From Rhodamnia argentea (lineage: Eukaryota; Streptophyta; Magnoliopsida; Myrtales; Myrtaceae): a stretch of 64,000 nucleotides of DNA. Positions within the stretch are counted from its first letter, which is position 1. Each line of letters begins with the position of its first letter. The notes below the pieces were generated by a model. It was not told the DNA's origin. It searched no databases and saw nothing but the letters and a program-made list of their open reading frames with translations. The translations under genes were made by a program, and so were the position numbers. The stretch spans positions 4,030,001 through 4,094,000 of the forward strand of contig NC_063150.1 in the NCBI RefSeq assembly GCF_020921035.1, read 5' to 3'. Below are positions 41,016-52,273 of the stretch, one piece after another.

Positions 41016-41454
41016 AAATGGGTGCTCCTGAAAAATCAATGAAAAAAATAACGCTTCATAATGCCTGCATGTGTCAATTTTATCAACCACTGTAATCCCA
41101 TTTCACGGGGATATCGTAAAGAATTCGCAAGGCGGTGGAGATGCATGCAACTATTGAGACAGACGATGAAATGCAGCCTTTTTCTTCTTCTTTTTCCAGA
41201 ATAAAATTCCATTATGTCAGTTATGAAAAATAATGGAGATACGACCTACTCTGGTTTCGTACTTGTCTCAGAAAATTCAGAAGCATGTATCGTAGATTCG
41301 TAGCTTAGGCTGGATTAAGTATATTGTCCTGACGAACGATTGGCTGTCACTGGCTTTAAATAGATCGCAATACAATAATAACAACAGTAATAATACCGAT
41401 AATAATGGTAATATACAGTCACAGTGGCTAGATCAAAGTAAAATATTACAAAGA

Positions 41455-41760
41455 GATTTTCACATAAATAGTCCACGAATTTTTACTAAATTTGCAATGC
41501 CGTCCCTAGATTTTTAATTTGTTCGGTGTGGTCTTGAACTTTAGCTACATGTTTAATTTGGTTCCTAAACTATGTGATCCTCAATTTAAATTAATGTAAG
41601 GACAATATCGAAACTTTTTATATAGTTCATGGACTAGATTGGATATGCACAAAAGTTCATGGACTACATTAGACAAATTAAAAGGTCATGGATGACAGTG
41701 CGGATTAGGTAAATGTTTAACTACCACATTAAATAAATTAAAAAGGAAAAAATTCAGAGA
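41455..41760. mobile_element. Foldback MITE, family B (copy 2)
   Basis: Same organisation as 39530-39875: ATAGTCCACGAATTTT, GTGTGGTCTTGAACTTT on the left; AGTTCATGGACTAGATT, GTTCATGGACTACATT on the right; central AACTATGTGATC paired with TATATAGTT. Confidence 0.65.
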
Positions 41761-42948
41761 ATATTTATATCACTTCGTCGTGATTTCATGAATTCTTTCT
41801 AAGAATTTTTCATGGGAATATCAAAATGTGTCTGCCTGTGAAGGTGAGAGTTGTCTTTAGCTGTCAGCATCGTGGAGAGAGACATATGGGGTTGGGGTTG
41901 GGGAGAAGGAGGGAAGGGAAGGGAAGGGAAGAGAAAGAGGAGAGAGAGAGAGAGAATTGAGTGATGTGCTTACGACCCATATGGCCTGCATCGACACATG
42001 CATCCAACCCGGTCCCGCCATGTTTGAAACTTCTCAGCCCTAATTTTTGCAAAACGAAAACCAATTCGCGCACCCAACGAGACAAAGATAAAGCTACCCT
42101 CTTTCTCTCTCTTGGCCTTTTCTCTTGTTTTCAGAAGTTTCCTTCGTCATTTTCGTCCTTACATAGCGTTTGTATTATTGGGGGCTAATACTCGACCACT
42201 CAAGTTTGTGTCCGTTAAGACAGCCTAAGGGTTTCCGATCGCCCAATGCGCTCACCACGAGAGGGACCGAGAGAGGAAGCGTATAGTATGAAAACTCATT
42301 TGATGAGTGATGCGATGGACATAATCAATTACCTTAAGAAAGCATGTGTTCGTCGGAAGAGCGGTAGTGGTAGCCATGGCGAATCAAGTGGACCAGCAAG
42401 TGGGTAGAGAGGGAGGGACAGGAGAGAAAGAAAATGGAGGTGGTAGTTTGGTTGGTGTGCGCAAAATTTTACCAAATATGAGGAGATTTCGGTAAAGTCG
42501 AGGTAGTTTGATGGTAGGGTTTCCGGCCATCTATTCCTCCGTAACCCTAGATAATCCCAATCCTTTTCTGTATGTCTCGAAACGGTCTAATAAAACAAGT
42601 TAACTCATCCATATAGGTACGACACTATTCCCTATCTCACTGGAGCTGCTCTCCCATATATCTATTGGGGCAACCTCGCCCCATATTATTTACGGGATTC
42701 GGCGATGAGGTCTCCCACAATCTCTCTTTGCATGTTCCGTTAGCATGTTAATCTTTTTTAGGGTGACGAATAGGAATTGCAAACAAAATTACAACCCACT
42801 AACATAAATTGCTAGCTCTAACTATTCATGATTATTTCGAAAGACTTGTCAACTTTTGATTAGAACATTTTGTTACTCTGAGATTTATAAAATAAAAAGA
42901 AAACGATTTTTACTTGGTGTGTGCTTTTCCTTGTATTATTGCATGAAC
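41761..42948. other. Intergenic, no gene recognised
   Basis: Contains a GGGAA-type and GA-rich stretch (41900-41954) and anonymous sequence. No family resemblance in any open frame. Confidence 0.5.
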
Positions 42949-42964
42949 ATTCTATCTTGCATGA

Positions 42965-43216
42965 CCCACCACGGGCATGGTGCGTTTGGTGAGCTTTGAG
43001 CTCTTTGGCCTTAAGGCACAAGCTGGTCAAAGGTTCAAAACCCTCCCAACGCGTTTCTCGGACTTAAGTGGGGGGCCCTTGCTGGTGGGTTGCGGGGCTA
43101 GCCTCCCTCCAGGTATAGTCGCCGTCGGAAAGGATCTTCGCCGCCCTTCGGGTGGTGGTGAGTTGACCCGAGTACGACTGGCGGATCCTGGATTACCAAA
43201 AAAAAAAAAAAAAAAA
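42965..43216 (+). mobile_element. SINE, plus orientation (copy 2), with perfect anatomy
   Basis: About 250 bp: a head with Pol III B-box match GGTTCAAAACC (43030-43040) and an A-box-like TGGTGCGTTTGG upstream, a GC-rich body, and a poly(A) tail (43198-43216). It is flanked by ATTCTATCTTGCATGA (42949-42964) and ATTCTATCTCGCATGA (43217-43232), a 16-bp target duplication with one mismatch. The head suggests a tRNA origin. Apparent open frames through it are not genes. Confidence 0.92.
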
Positions 43217-43232
43217 ATTCTATCTCGCATGA

Positions 43233-43829
43233 TTTAAGCCTAAAAATATAGAGAACCGATAGATTATTATTCTGTATCAGTGTGAGAATTTCAATGGGAG
43301 TGAGATCTCTTGGAGCCAGCACAATATAATTCTCCTCACATATTGTCTTGTCTAAAGGGGTCCCACTTGTATTCATGATGGTTATTAACTCTTGTCTGAG
43401 CGCGGTATCATGGTTTGCTCTTGGAATTATTGCCCTTATACAGGCCATATGTACCTCAAATTGTCAACATGACAACATCTTTTCTTGTTGCCTCACCACT
43501 CCTCCCTTTCCTTGTCCTTGTATCTTTCTCGATGGGTACCAGTACACCTTATGTACAAGGACAAATACTAAGGGGGGGGATATGCCAGAAAGTTCCCAGC
43601 TTGGTTTTCGTCGAAACAATTCTTAGTTTAACCGATCCTCCAGAGCATTTTTCGTGCGGTGGGGACAAACACATGTTTGATGAAAACCCAATCGAACCAA
43701 CTCGGTACAAGTTGGGGGTGTGATGTGTTGGCCATGGCAATATAGCCATCCTCTTCTCCTTTTTCATATCATGGATCGTAAGGGATAGATCATATTGAGA
43801 ACAATTTGGCAACCAACTCTATTTGCACG
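43233..43829. other. Intergenic, no gene recognised
   Basis: Anonymous sequence between two retroposons. Open frames of 92-102 codons overlap here on +, none with recognisable motifs. Confidence 0.45.
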
Positions 43830-43844
43830 AGCTTTATTGGGTTT

Positions 43845-43980
43845 TTTTTTTTTTTTCTGATTGGAAGAAAGATTCCATTTATTAATCAGGATAATATTCG
43901 AGAGGTACATCATAAAAGGCTTTCACGCTCAACAAATCCCAAATAACTGCAAAAAAAGCGAATATATGAAGCAAATAACA
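43845..43980 (-). mobile_element. Short 5'-truncated retroposed insert with target duplication
   Basis: The 15-bp sequence AGCTTTATTGGGTTT occurs exactly at 43830-43844 and 43981-43995. Between them lies about 136 bp starting with a T tract (the poly(A) tail of a minus-strand insert). It is preceded on the minus strand by a polyadenylation-like TTAATAAATGG. This is typical of a severely 5'-truncated LINE or a retroposed transcript end; which transcript it came from is not clear. Confidence 0.85.
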
Positions 43981-43995
43981 AGCTTTATTGGGTTT

Positions 43996-46900
43996 AGAAC
44001 TTGCTTTTCTAGACATTTGAAAACATGAAAGATTCGTTTTTGTTTGGTCCATGTTACATTTACCAATCTTAGAATCTTGAGAGTAGAATTCCAATTACTA
44101 AATAATTCTTTTGTTGTGCTTTTAAATTGAACCAACGTTAGGGTTATCGACCTCACAAGAGGTTAATTAAAAAAAATTCACATAGGTGTGGATGACTTTG
44201 ATAATGTGAGTGGGGAAGCAATTGCATGATGATGTATGGGGGTCAATAAAGAGACCCACATGGGTCATGGCTAACCTCACGAGAGGTAAAGTGGGCATGG
44301 CATAAGAATAACTTCACCACTTAATGGAGATAAAGCCAAGCCACGAAGAGACAACCAACAAGATTAATCCAACAAGTTCCAATGAATTCTCTCCAAAGGT
44401 TTTGTCACTTCTTGGATGTCCCCAAAATGAAGATGCTAGCACATAACACCCTAGTTGGTCCCTTCCATTTGTTCTTGTCCCCCCCTATCTCTTGCTCGAT
44501 CTCGATCTCGATCTCGATTCCTCTTAAGCGTTTTCCAATGAGCAAAAGTGTGAATAAATGGGGGTGAAAGTACAAATACTAAACCCCGAACAAGAAGCGT
44601 GGGTTGCCTTCCTTTATTTATTTTTGCAGCTTCTTATCTTTCTCCTCCTTCTTCTCCTTCTTCTTTACATAACCTTTTTTTTCTTCCCTTTATCTTTTTG
44701 GCTCCCGAGGCGTGCACTTCTTTTCTGGGCAGAACGCCCACATTAGGCTCCATGTGCTTCCATGTCATCTCAGCAATTGGTGATGGCATGTTAATGGATT
44801 ATCTCCACGTACATGAAAGACAAAACACCAAAAAAGGTGTCTTCTATGTGCCAAATTACGCTCGTAGTATGTGGAGGTTGTATACTACTATGAAGATACG
44901 ACTTATATACCCCAATGGAGATCGATAGCTTAAATTTTCGGAGTTAATGGTTGCACACGCACCTCGAAGTTTAGAAAGGTTGTCGTACTTGTATGCACTA
45001 GATTGCATATGCATTCATCGGTTCGGCGAATGATCCTTCTAATTAGATGATTGCACTGTGTAAGATCGGTCGATTTGATACAAGTAAGGATTCAAAAATA
45101 GGTAGTATATACAAAACCCAACATGCATTGAATTTTTTTTTCGTGCACAGTCGTATTCGGCTTGCATTCATGTCCTCGTCTCGTTTGGCCTCCTCACAAA
45201 CAAAGCGCCATCAGATCACACCTTTTTTTCTTTTTTTTTTCTTTTTCATATAAAAAAAACTATAATTTTGTTGAATGTATCACTTCGTTTATAGAACATA
45301 GCTAATCCAGAGAAAGATTTTGCAGGTGTCGCCATCAGATGGCAAGAAATTCAATGCTTCCATGATCTCTTGGGTTATGAAGCAATCTAGGACAGGAAAA
45401 CAAACAAAAAGCAAACAAAAAGAAAGATGTAAGTGGTAGCATGTCACATACACACACACATGGAAAAGAATAAAGATAACAAAGGCGTAATTTTACAACC
45501 AAAAAGCTTCCGCGAATTGACATATGCTTTAACAGGAAGGATCTAAAGCAAAGAGAGAGAGCGAGAGAGAGAGGTTTCTTACATATAAGCTGTTTTTTTT
45601 TTTTTTTTGTAAGTTATGTTCGAAAGCCTTGTCTGTGAAAAAGCATAATAATGAATGAAGGAAAAAGGTACAACCCCACAAACCCTAATCATGAACAGAT
45701 GTTGGGGACCCTCTTCTTTTCGGTCGGAAGGAGAGCATCTTTCGATTCATATTCATCCCTTAACAAGAGCTTATAGTAAATTAAATTACCCCCACAAAGC
45801 TCCTTTCTTTCTTTCTTTTTAGCCATAGAGATGACTCAAGGAACAGGCCATGTGGGTGGGGGGGAGGGCTCATCTTTAAATCCAAAAAGAGAAGTTTGCC
45901 TGTGCGACTCCAGAAAAGTCAAAGCATCAAATCCAAAAGAAAGAAAGATCAAAAAAAGCCCCTCCCTTTTAAAAAGCCCACAACCCCAAAGTGCAATCAT
46001 AGCCTTCGTTTCACGTAAGCGAGTGTTAGAATTTTGGCCAGAGAAAAAAAAAAAGGTTTGGAAAAAAACATGGGGTTGGACCTACTTTTATTGTTTTGCA
46101 GACAATGAATATGTGTAACTTACCCGGGAATTCCATCTTTATGAGTGGCCTTGTGCAATTTTTCTTCTTTGGCCTTGCATGTATGTGTGTGATCGCATCT
46201 TCTTAGCTTCATGCAAATCCACAGAGATATTTGTCTCCATAGCAATCAAGGGGGTGATATTATTATAGGATTGATTGGAGTTTGATGGCGACAGCGACAC
46301 CAAAATTGGTCTTGGATTGGATGTCTTATCCATTTGCCAGGACGCATTAGCATCAACTTTGGTACATGCATGTCTATGTAAGATCAAGTGATACGTTCGT
46401 GCGTTCTGTATTCTCCCTATTGCCATTACAGCCTTTGTAAGACACGTCTAAAACGAGAATCAAATTCTGTTTGTAGAAAATCTTTCATGCGAAGAAGCAC
46501 CTTTTCTATAGTTGATTCTGATATCATCCTAAATCACATCGTTTTCTTCATCTCCGTAGTCGCTTTCTGTTTCTTAAAAAGAAGAGCATTTCATCTTCCA
46601 TTCACGGTAAATATCGACTACGTGAAAAAAGAAAGAACCATCTATAGCTACGAGGGAGATGCCTAGTTGCAAAGTTCCTTCGTGTTTAGTTTAGAATTCA
46701 AGTGGTGTCCCGATAAGCTTTCGTGCACCTTGACTAGTCCACTTCTAGGGTCTAGTGTTGGCATTGTGTAGGTTGCGGAGAACCAAATTATCAAGAAATG
46801 GACTAAAGGGTATGGGGAACAAGATCAAATATTTCTATCTACTGGAGAGATGGAGCTAAAAATTATTGTGAGGTGCATTGGTTAGATATTCATAGCATCA

Positions 46901-47558
46901 TTGGAATTTCACACTAGCTATAGCGCCATACGAACACACGACTGAAATTGTCGTTGATGTTCTTCGAGCCCAACTCACCTACCACGCGGGTTCGACACTT
47001 GGGCCTTAAGCAAAGTACGGCCTTTAGACTTCAAGAGGCAAGTGTCTATCTTACTTGCTGTCCATGCCCATGTTAAATGGGCCGATACACTTGTTAGGCA
47101 TATATATAACGCACTTAATCATCCACCCCACCATTCTTGAAGCTTTGCCTAATTAATTGATTAATAGAAGGGTTATAATATGTTGTTAGGATCGAGATCT
47201 TCTCAACGGTAGGGACATAGGGTGATCGGTTCCCGGTCCGGTCCGATTACCAAGCTGTCTAACGGAACCGGTGAATCATTAATAAGGGTGAGCAAAACAG
47301 GCTTTAATTTTAATATATTAGCTAAAATTAGTTTTCATTTAAGAAACAAAAAAATAAATCGGTGAATTATTATGTTCTTATTTAATAAGTAAAAATAACA
47401 ATAGTTCCAGTCCGGTCTCCCTTGGAACCGGGAAGCGAGCCGAAAATCAAGGGTTTCAATTTTATGGAACCAGAAACCTGATCGAACCGGTCGATTCAAT
47501 CCGAATTGGGCAGTTCCAGTTTGGTTGGTCTGTTATACTCACTCTTATTAGTGACTCC

Positions 47559-47591
<33 letters not shown>

Positions 47592-47811
47592 AAAGGGATA
47601 ATTCCATGCTATTGGTGAGTCAACGGGTTGGCAAGGACCAAGGCGATGCACGGTGGGAAGGTAATGCCATCGCGAGAGAGGTGGCGATGGTGTGGGGGGA
47701 GGAGGTGGCGCAAAACAGGCTCTCTCGACGAACAAGAAGAAAGAAAATAGGAAAAAAAAAAGATAAACGAATATAAGTGAGTAAAATATATCTCTGCCGT
47801 TCAATTCACAT
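43996..47811. other. Intergenic, no gene recognised
   Basis: Anonymous sequence, with a CTCGAT hexamer run (44494-44518), GA runs (45552-45573; 47561-47590) and a GGAACCGG-rich piece (47225-47525) that looks like a diverged repeat. The 47561-47590 GA run lies just past the CASPL stop codon. Confidence 0.5.
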
Positions 47812-49951
47812 TCATCTGAAGAAGCTACCTCTGGTGGATGAGTTGCGGTTGATGGACGAGAGTACAGAGACGATGACCATGCAGACCAACCCCAGGGCCA
47901 ACAATCCGGTGGAGATGATTCCCCAGTTGAGGAATTTGATCGACTTCGACTTGTCGTCGTCGTTAATCGGGATATCGAACGAGACGAGGACATCGAAGAA
48001 GTTGCGGACGTATTTCTTTAACTCGAAGCTGATGGCAAACCCTGCGCCGATGCCCGTGGCCAAGAGCAAGGTTATGAGCTGCACAGACATCGACAATGAG
48101 GTAAATACAACATGGGGAAAAGTACAAAAAATGTTATAAACTTATTTTATTGGTGTCAATTCAGTTTTAAACTTTTCAATTAGAGCAAATTTAGTCCTAA
48201 ACCATTTGTATTTGTGCCAATGTAGTCTATTCGGCCGGAGATTGCTAACATGGATGTCAGCCGTCTTACGTGACATAACTGTCGCTAATGTGAAAATTTT
48301 CTATAATCTTTTAATAAATTTTTCAAAGTTCTCTGTTTTTTATTTTATTTTTTCATCAATGGCGAGGGTTGCCGCCACAATGAGAAAAAGAAAAATATTA
48401 AAAAAATTAAAATATATATACGTTAACGCCGATCATGTCACGTAGGACGGTCAGCGTTTATGTAAGCGATTTCTGATCAAAATTGTCCGAATGGCTACAT
48501 TGGCACAAATGCAAAAGATTTATAACTAAATTGATCCAAGTTAAATGTTTAGGACTAGATAGTTGCCAATGCTATAAAGTTAGGATTTTTTTGGCACTTT
48601 TTTCCTAAAATTGGAGTTATGCTCACAAGATAATGGTGTGAATTAAGAAGTGGCGTTTGGTAAGCGAATCAAGAACGTACCTTATCACCGTAGAAATCGA
48701 ATTCGGGCAAGCACCCGTTGCGAAACATCCTCTTCTCGGTGCAGGCGTAGTATATTGCAAAGGGAAGCTGCACTATGATGTAAGCTGCCCCGATCACCGC
48801 GGTCGCTAGCACGTACCTAGAACATTGTTTCCGCTCCATAGTTTAGTTACCATTTTATTCCAAAAATAAATTTTTTTATTTTTATTTATGGATGAGTTTT
48901 AGAACCAAAAAATGCGTTTGATAACGACATAAAATTTCTAATTCTGGAATAGAAATTTGTTTGATAACGATTGAAAATTTCTATTTCTAGAAATTATTAT
49001 TTACTATTTAAAAATAATAGGGTGGTTGCGGCGGGTGGCGATGTTTGCGGCAACCGGTGGAGGGTGGCCGTGGGCGGTGGTTAGCGGAGGGCGATGGATG
49101 GCGGCGGTAGGGGGTGGGTGGCGGCGGCTATCGATGAGGCGGGGGGCGACGGCAAGTGGCGGTGGGTGGTGGTCGGCTATGGCTGGTGGCGGGTGATCAA
49201 GGACATGGGTTGGCGGCTGCGAAGGTTGGCAGCAGCGGCCGGCGGTGGTCTCGATTGTGTGTGGCGGAGGTCGACGGTAGGTGGCGGTGGCCGGCGATGG
49301 GCAATCAAGGGCGGTGGTTGGCGGCGGCGAAGGTCCGTGGTCGGTAGTGGTTGGCGGCGGCTAGCGAAAGTCGACGGTGGCCGATGATGGTTGAGATGGC
49401 CGGTGGAGGGTGGCGGTGGGCGGTGGCGGCCGGCAGTGAGGTGAGGGGGATGGCGGGCGGCGGCGGGTACTTGAGAAAAAGGGAGGGGTTATTATTTCTA
49501 ATTTCCGTTTCTCCGAGAAGCTAAATTTTTTGTTTTCGATTTCCCTTCCAAATCTATTTCTAGAACAAATTTTTGTTTCAGAAATAGAAAAATAGAATTA
49601 CGTTACCAAACGAGTTTTTGTTCCAAACATGTTTCGGAAATAGATTTGGAATAGAAACAGAGAAGTAGAATTGTTGTCATGTGCCCCAAGTGATCAAGAA
49701 TAAGTTTTACCATATTATCACGAACATCTCTTCGGACAATGCTGGACGTAGGGAATCCGAGAGTTCGAGGTGATAATCGGTCACCAAATAAAACTGTTTT
49801 ACCTGTAACTGTTGATATTCTTGAAGGTTGTCTTGAGGCCGTTGCTGTCCGTGAAGCGGTTGGCGACCATCAGAGCCACGGAACCGGCCAGGGCGAGCAG
49901 GCTGAAGATCCTGAACACGAGCATCGAATTCGCTACCCTTCGGTTGGCCAT
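47812..49951 (-). CDS. CASP-like protein, CASPL4D type (183 aa, four membrane segments)
   Basis: Plasma-membrane tetraspan protein of the CASP/MARVEL superfamily; CASPs scaffold Casparian strips, while CASPL4D members are poorly characterised. Exons (minus): 49803-49951, 48681-48816, 47812-48078; 552 nt, phases agree. Membrane segments: about 10-30 (MLVFRIFSLLALAGSVALM), 51-73 (YVLATAVIGAAYIIVQLPFA), 96-115 (LITLLLATGIGAGFAISFEL), 144-170 (FLNWGIISTGLLALGLVCMV). The motifs KTTFKNINSYRYVLA, QLPFAIYYACTEKR and LPEFDFYGDK support subgroup 4D. A basic Arg sits at the start of segment 1, as in CASPs; no Asp is seen in segment 3. The ATG gives the short basic N-terminus MANRRVANS. Intron 1 (986 bp) and intron 2 (602 bp) each carry a foldback repeat. 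Confidence 0.92.
48116..48605. mobile_element. Foldback MITE, family A (copy 3), in CASPL intron 2
   Basis: About 490 bp with long inverted arms (about 170 bp each). The left arm reads GGAAAAGTACAAAAAATG, GTGTCAATTCAGTTTTAAAC, GTGCCAATGTAGTC; the right arm carries their inverses (GGCTACATTGGCACAAATGC, TTTTTTGGCACTTTTTTCC). Inner arm words TTACGTGACA and TGTCACGTAGGACGG also pair. It fills most of the intron. Confidence 0.85.
48895..49650. repeat. Foldback element with GGCGGTGG minisatellite core, in CASPL intron 1
   Basis: The ends are inverted relatives: AATGCGTTTGATAACGACA plus AATTCTGGAATAGAAAT on the left, and CGTTACCAAACGAG plus TTCAGAAATAGAAAAATAG on the right. The 49020-49470 interior is an irregular GGCGGTGG/GGTGGCGG array of extreme G richness on +. 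Open frames here (Gly/Trp/Arg-rich) are repeat artefacts. Confidence 0.75.
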
Positions 49952-51629
49952 GTCTTTGCAACCCTCCCTCCGATTTTCGACTCTTTTGCAGTCTTTCCAG
50001 GCCGGTCGCGGTCACGGACGCACGGGTGCCGCATCCTCTTGTGAGCAGAGTCCTTTTATAATCAGAAGCTGCCATTTGAATCTCTCTTCTTGCCTCCTTG
50101 GTTATGTCAAAATCATTTTTGGCTGCATTAGTATTGTTCCTTAGCAGCCCTTTTCGCAGGAGACGGTAGGCCGGACGAGAATGTCCAGTTGCCCAAGCAT
50201 AGTATAAAACGGAAACTTCCTTGTTTTACGTTCATTGTTAACATTCTGCAACTAATTAATTTTTTTTCAGACTCAATGATTTAATGTAAGGTTCGACGCC
50301 GAAGGATTATAATGGTCGTAATTTTTGTCCAATGTTGCTCTGTGTATACTAGCAATAAGCCGGTCTGGATTAAATCTTGAAGATTGCTTGGCATCAACCC
50401 GGGAGGCAGCTATTGCTCTCCCGTGTCTCAGGCCGTCGAGTTTTTATAGCTCCATCCGATCGCCGGAGTGTACTCCTCATTTCGCACATGCACAGTTTTC
50501 ACTTCACGACAATCAATCATAGATCGTCATGCAAAGGGCATGACTCGAGGTTTTAGAAGAGAACATTTTTCTTAAAAGAAATTTCAGGTGAAAATGGCTA
50601 AGCAAACTTGGTTATTCTATGCAATTCCCTAATTGAACAAGTCATTACCCATATAAGTGGATTAAATTTCAAGAGTGATTGGATATGAGATCATGGAAAT
50701 GTAAATTATCATTAAATAATGAAGAGGGTACATGTACCCTTTCGTTGAAAATCGTTCGAGCTTTTTCTAAGAGTATGGTATGGGTTACTTCAGCGCCGTA
50801 GCGCCTGGTACTCGAACATTGGCTCAAGAGATTTCCTCTACCCCCTTCTTACCTTGAAAAATGTTAGCCTGATTAGTCAACATTTATATGTAAATATTTT
50901 TGAACCACGTGCAAAGATTTGAACTAAACCCACTTCGTTATGGGGACGGGATAATCCTATATATACATATATTTAGTATATATATTATATATTTATTGTG
51001 TATATATATTTCCTTATATTATGTGTATGCCATCGAGGTATTATCTTGCCAATGCTACGCGTCATCAAAGAATTTCGAAAAACCGCGCGGGGATATCAAG
51101 AAGAAGTCTCGAACGCATCTCCTGGCATTGCTTAGAACAATATGAAAGTGAGATACGGGATTGAGGCGTCACACTATGCATGTAGAATCGGTCCTCCACG
51201 ATCTTCCTTATGTCCTTTTGGATTTTGTATTTGTAGTTAGACGATGCCAGAATCTTTCCTCTTGTTCTTCTTGTGCTCTTTCCGAGCGTGAAACAAATCT
51301 GAAAGCATGATCTGAGCTTACTAACGCATTCCAAACCCTTGGGCAAAGGTTCAAATCTTTCTAGTCTCTCTTTAAGTTCTTTCGTTTCTTGTTTTTAACG
51401 TCGAGAATGCTGAGGAATGGAGTTACTAGTGAGCTAGTCGTAGCTCGATTAGCAAAGTATTCGAACTTGTCGCGATTGTGTGTGTGTGTGTGTTAACTAT
51501 GAGCTAACCGAGCCTCGGACGCTCTCATTCAATATCAAGCTTGAGTCGACTAGATCAGATTCGAATAGTAAGTTATATTGACCCGACAATTTTGTCCCTG
51601 TTCTTTTGGGAGAGGAGCATACAAAACAT
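49952..51629. other. Intergenic, CASPL upstream and anonymous DNA
   Basis: Includes the CASPL promoter. No gene recognised; an AT-rich TATATA stretch at 50958-51012 and a TG run at 51478-51492. Confidence 0.5.
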
Positions 51630-52035
51630 TGGATTAATAGCTGAAAAAGTCTCAAACTTATTATACGGATGTCAATTCAGTCCTAAACTTTTCACTTTTA
51701 TCAATTGAGTCCTAAACCTTTTGACAATTTATCAATCTAGTCGATCCGAGAAATTTTGATCGGAAATTATTGACGTGAACGTCGGCGGTTTTATATGGCA
51801 CAACCGACGTTAACGTGAATAATTTTTGTATTTTCTAATTTAAAAAAAATCTTAAATTTTTACAATCTTTATTTTATTTTTTCCCCTTTTTTACTACTAA
51901 GTCTGGCACTGGCCTTGGTCCTTGCCTGTGACCGTAGAGGGCTTCGCAGCCCTCGCCCAATGGCCGGCAAGGGTCAATTGGCCCATAAACGAAGCCTTGA
52001 TAAGTTAGTATAAGAATAGTCAATAATTTCGTAAG
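51630..52035. mobile_element. Foldback MITE, family A (copy 4, truncated), upstream of AKR gene A
   Basis: The left arm is well preserved (GTCAATTCAGTCCTAAACTT, ATTGAGTCCTAAACCTTTTG, AATTTTGATCGGAAATT, GACGTGAACGTCGG), followed by a GC-rich core (51900-51985, GGCCGGCAAGGG). The right arm is missing. It ends about 240 bp before the AKR start codon, so it forms the distal promoter of that gene. Confidence 0.75.
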
Positions 52036-52273
52036 GGTTGACCAGTTAGCGGCAAGTCAAATGACAAATATTTGACGCATGCATATACGTCAAGCCAACA
52101 AAAGGTCCATGCAGGAAAACGTCCAATTCCGGGTCAAAGACAGACTCCCTTAAATATCTCTTCACCGCTTCTCTTTTCTGGATCTCCGCCTCTTCTCGTC
52201 TACTTATATTCCCACAAAACTCATTCGCTTCACACAACACAGACGGACACCCACACCCACACGAGAAACAACA

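Noticed and set aside
49094-49387. 97-codon Gly/Trp/Arg-rich frame that looks like a glycine-rich protein
   Set aside because: Translation of the GGCGGTGG minisatellite inside CASPL intron 1.
49707-50075. 122-codon minus-strand frame across CASPL exon 1
   Set aside because: Wrong frame; the real exon (ATG at 49951, donor after 49803) joins in phase with exons 2 and 3 and gives the membrane segments.
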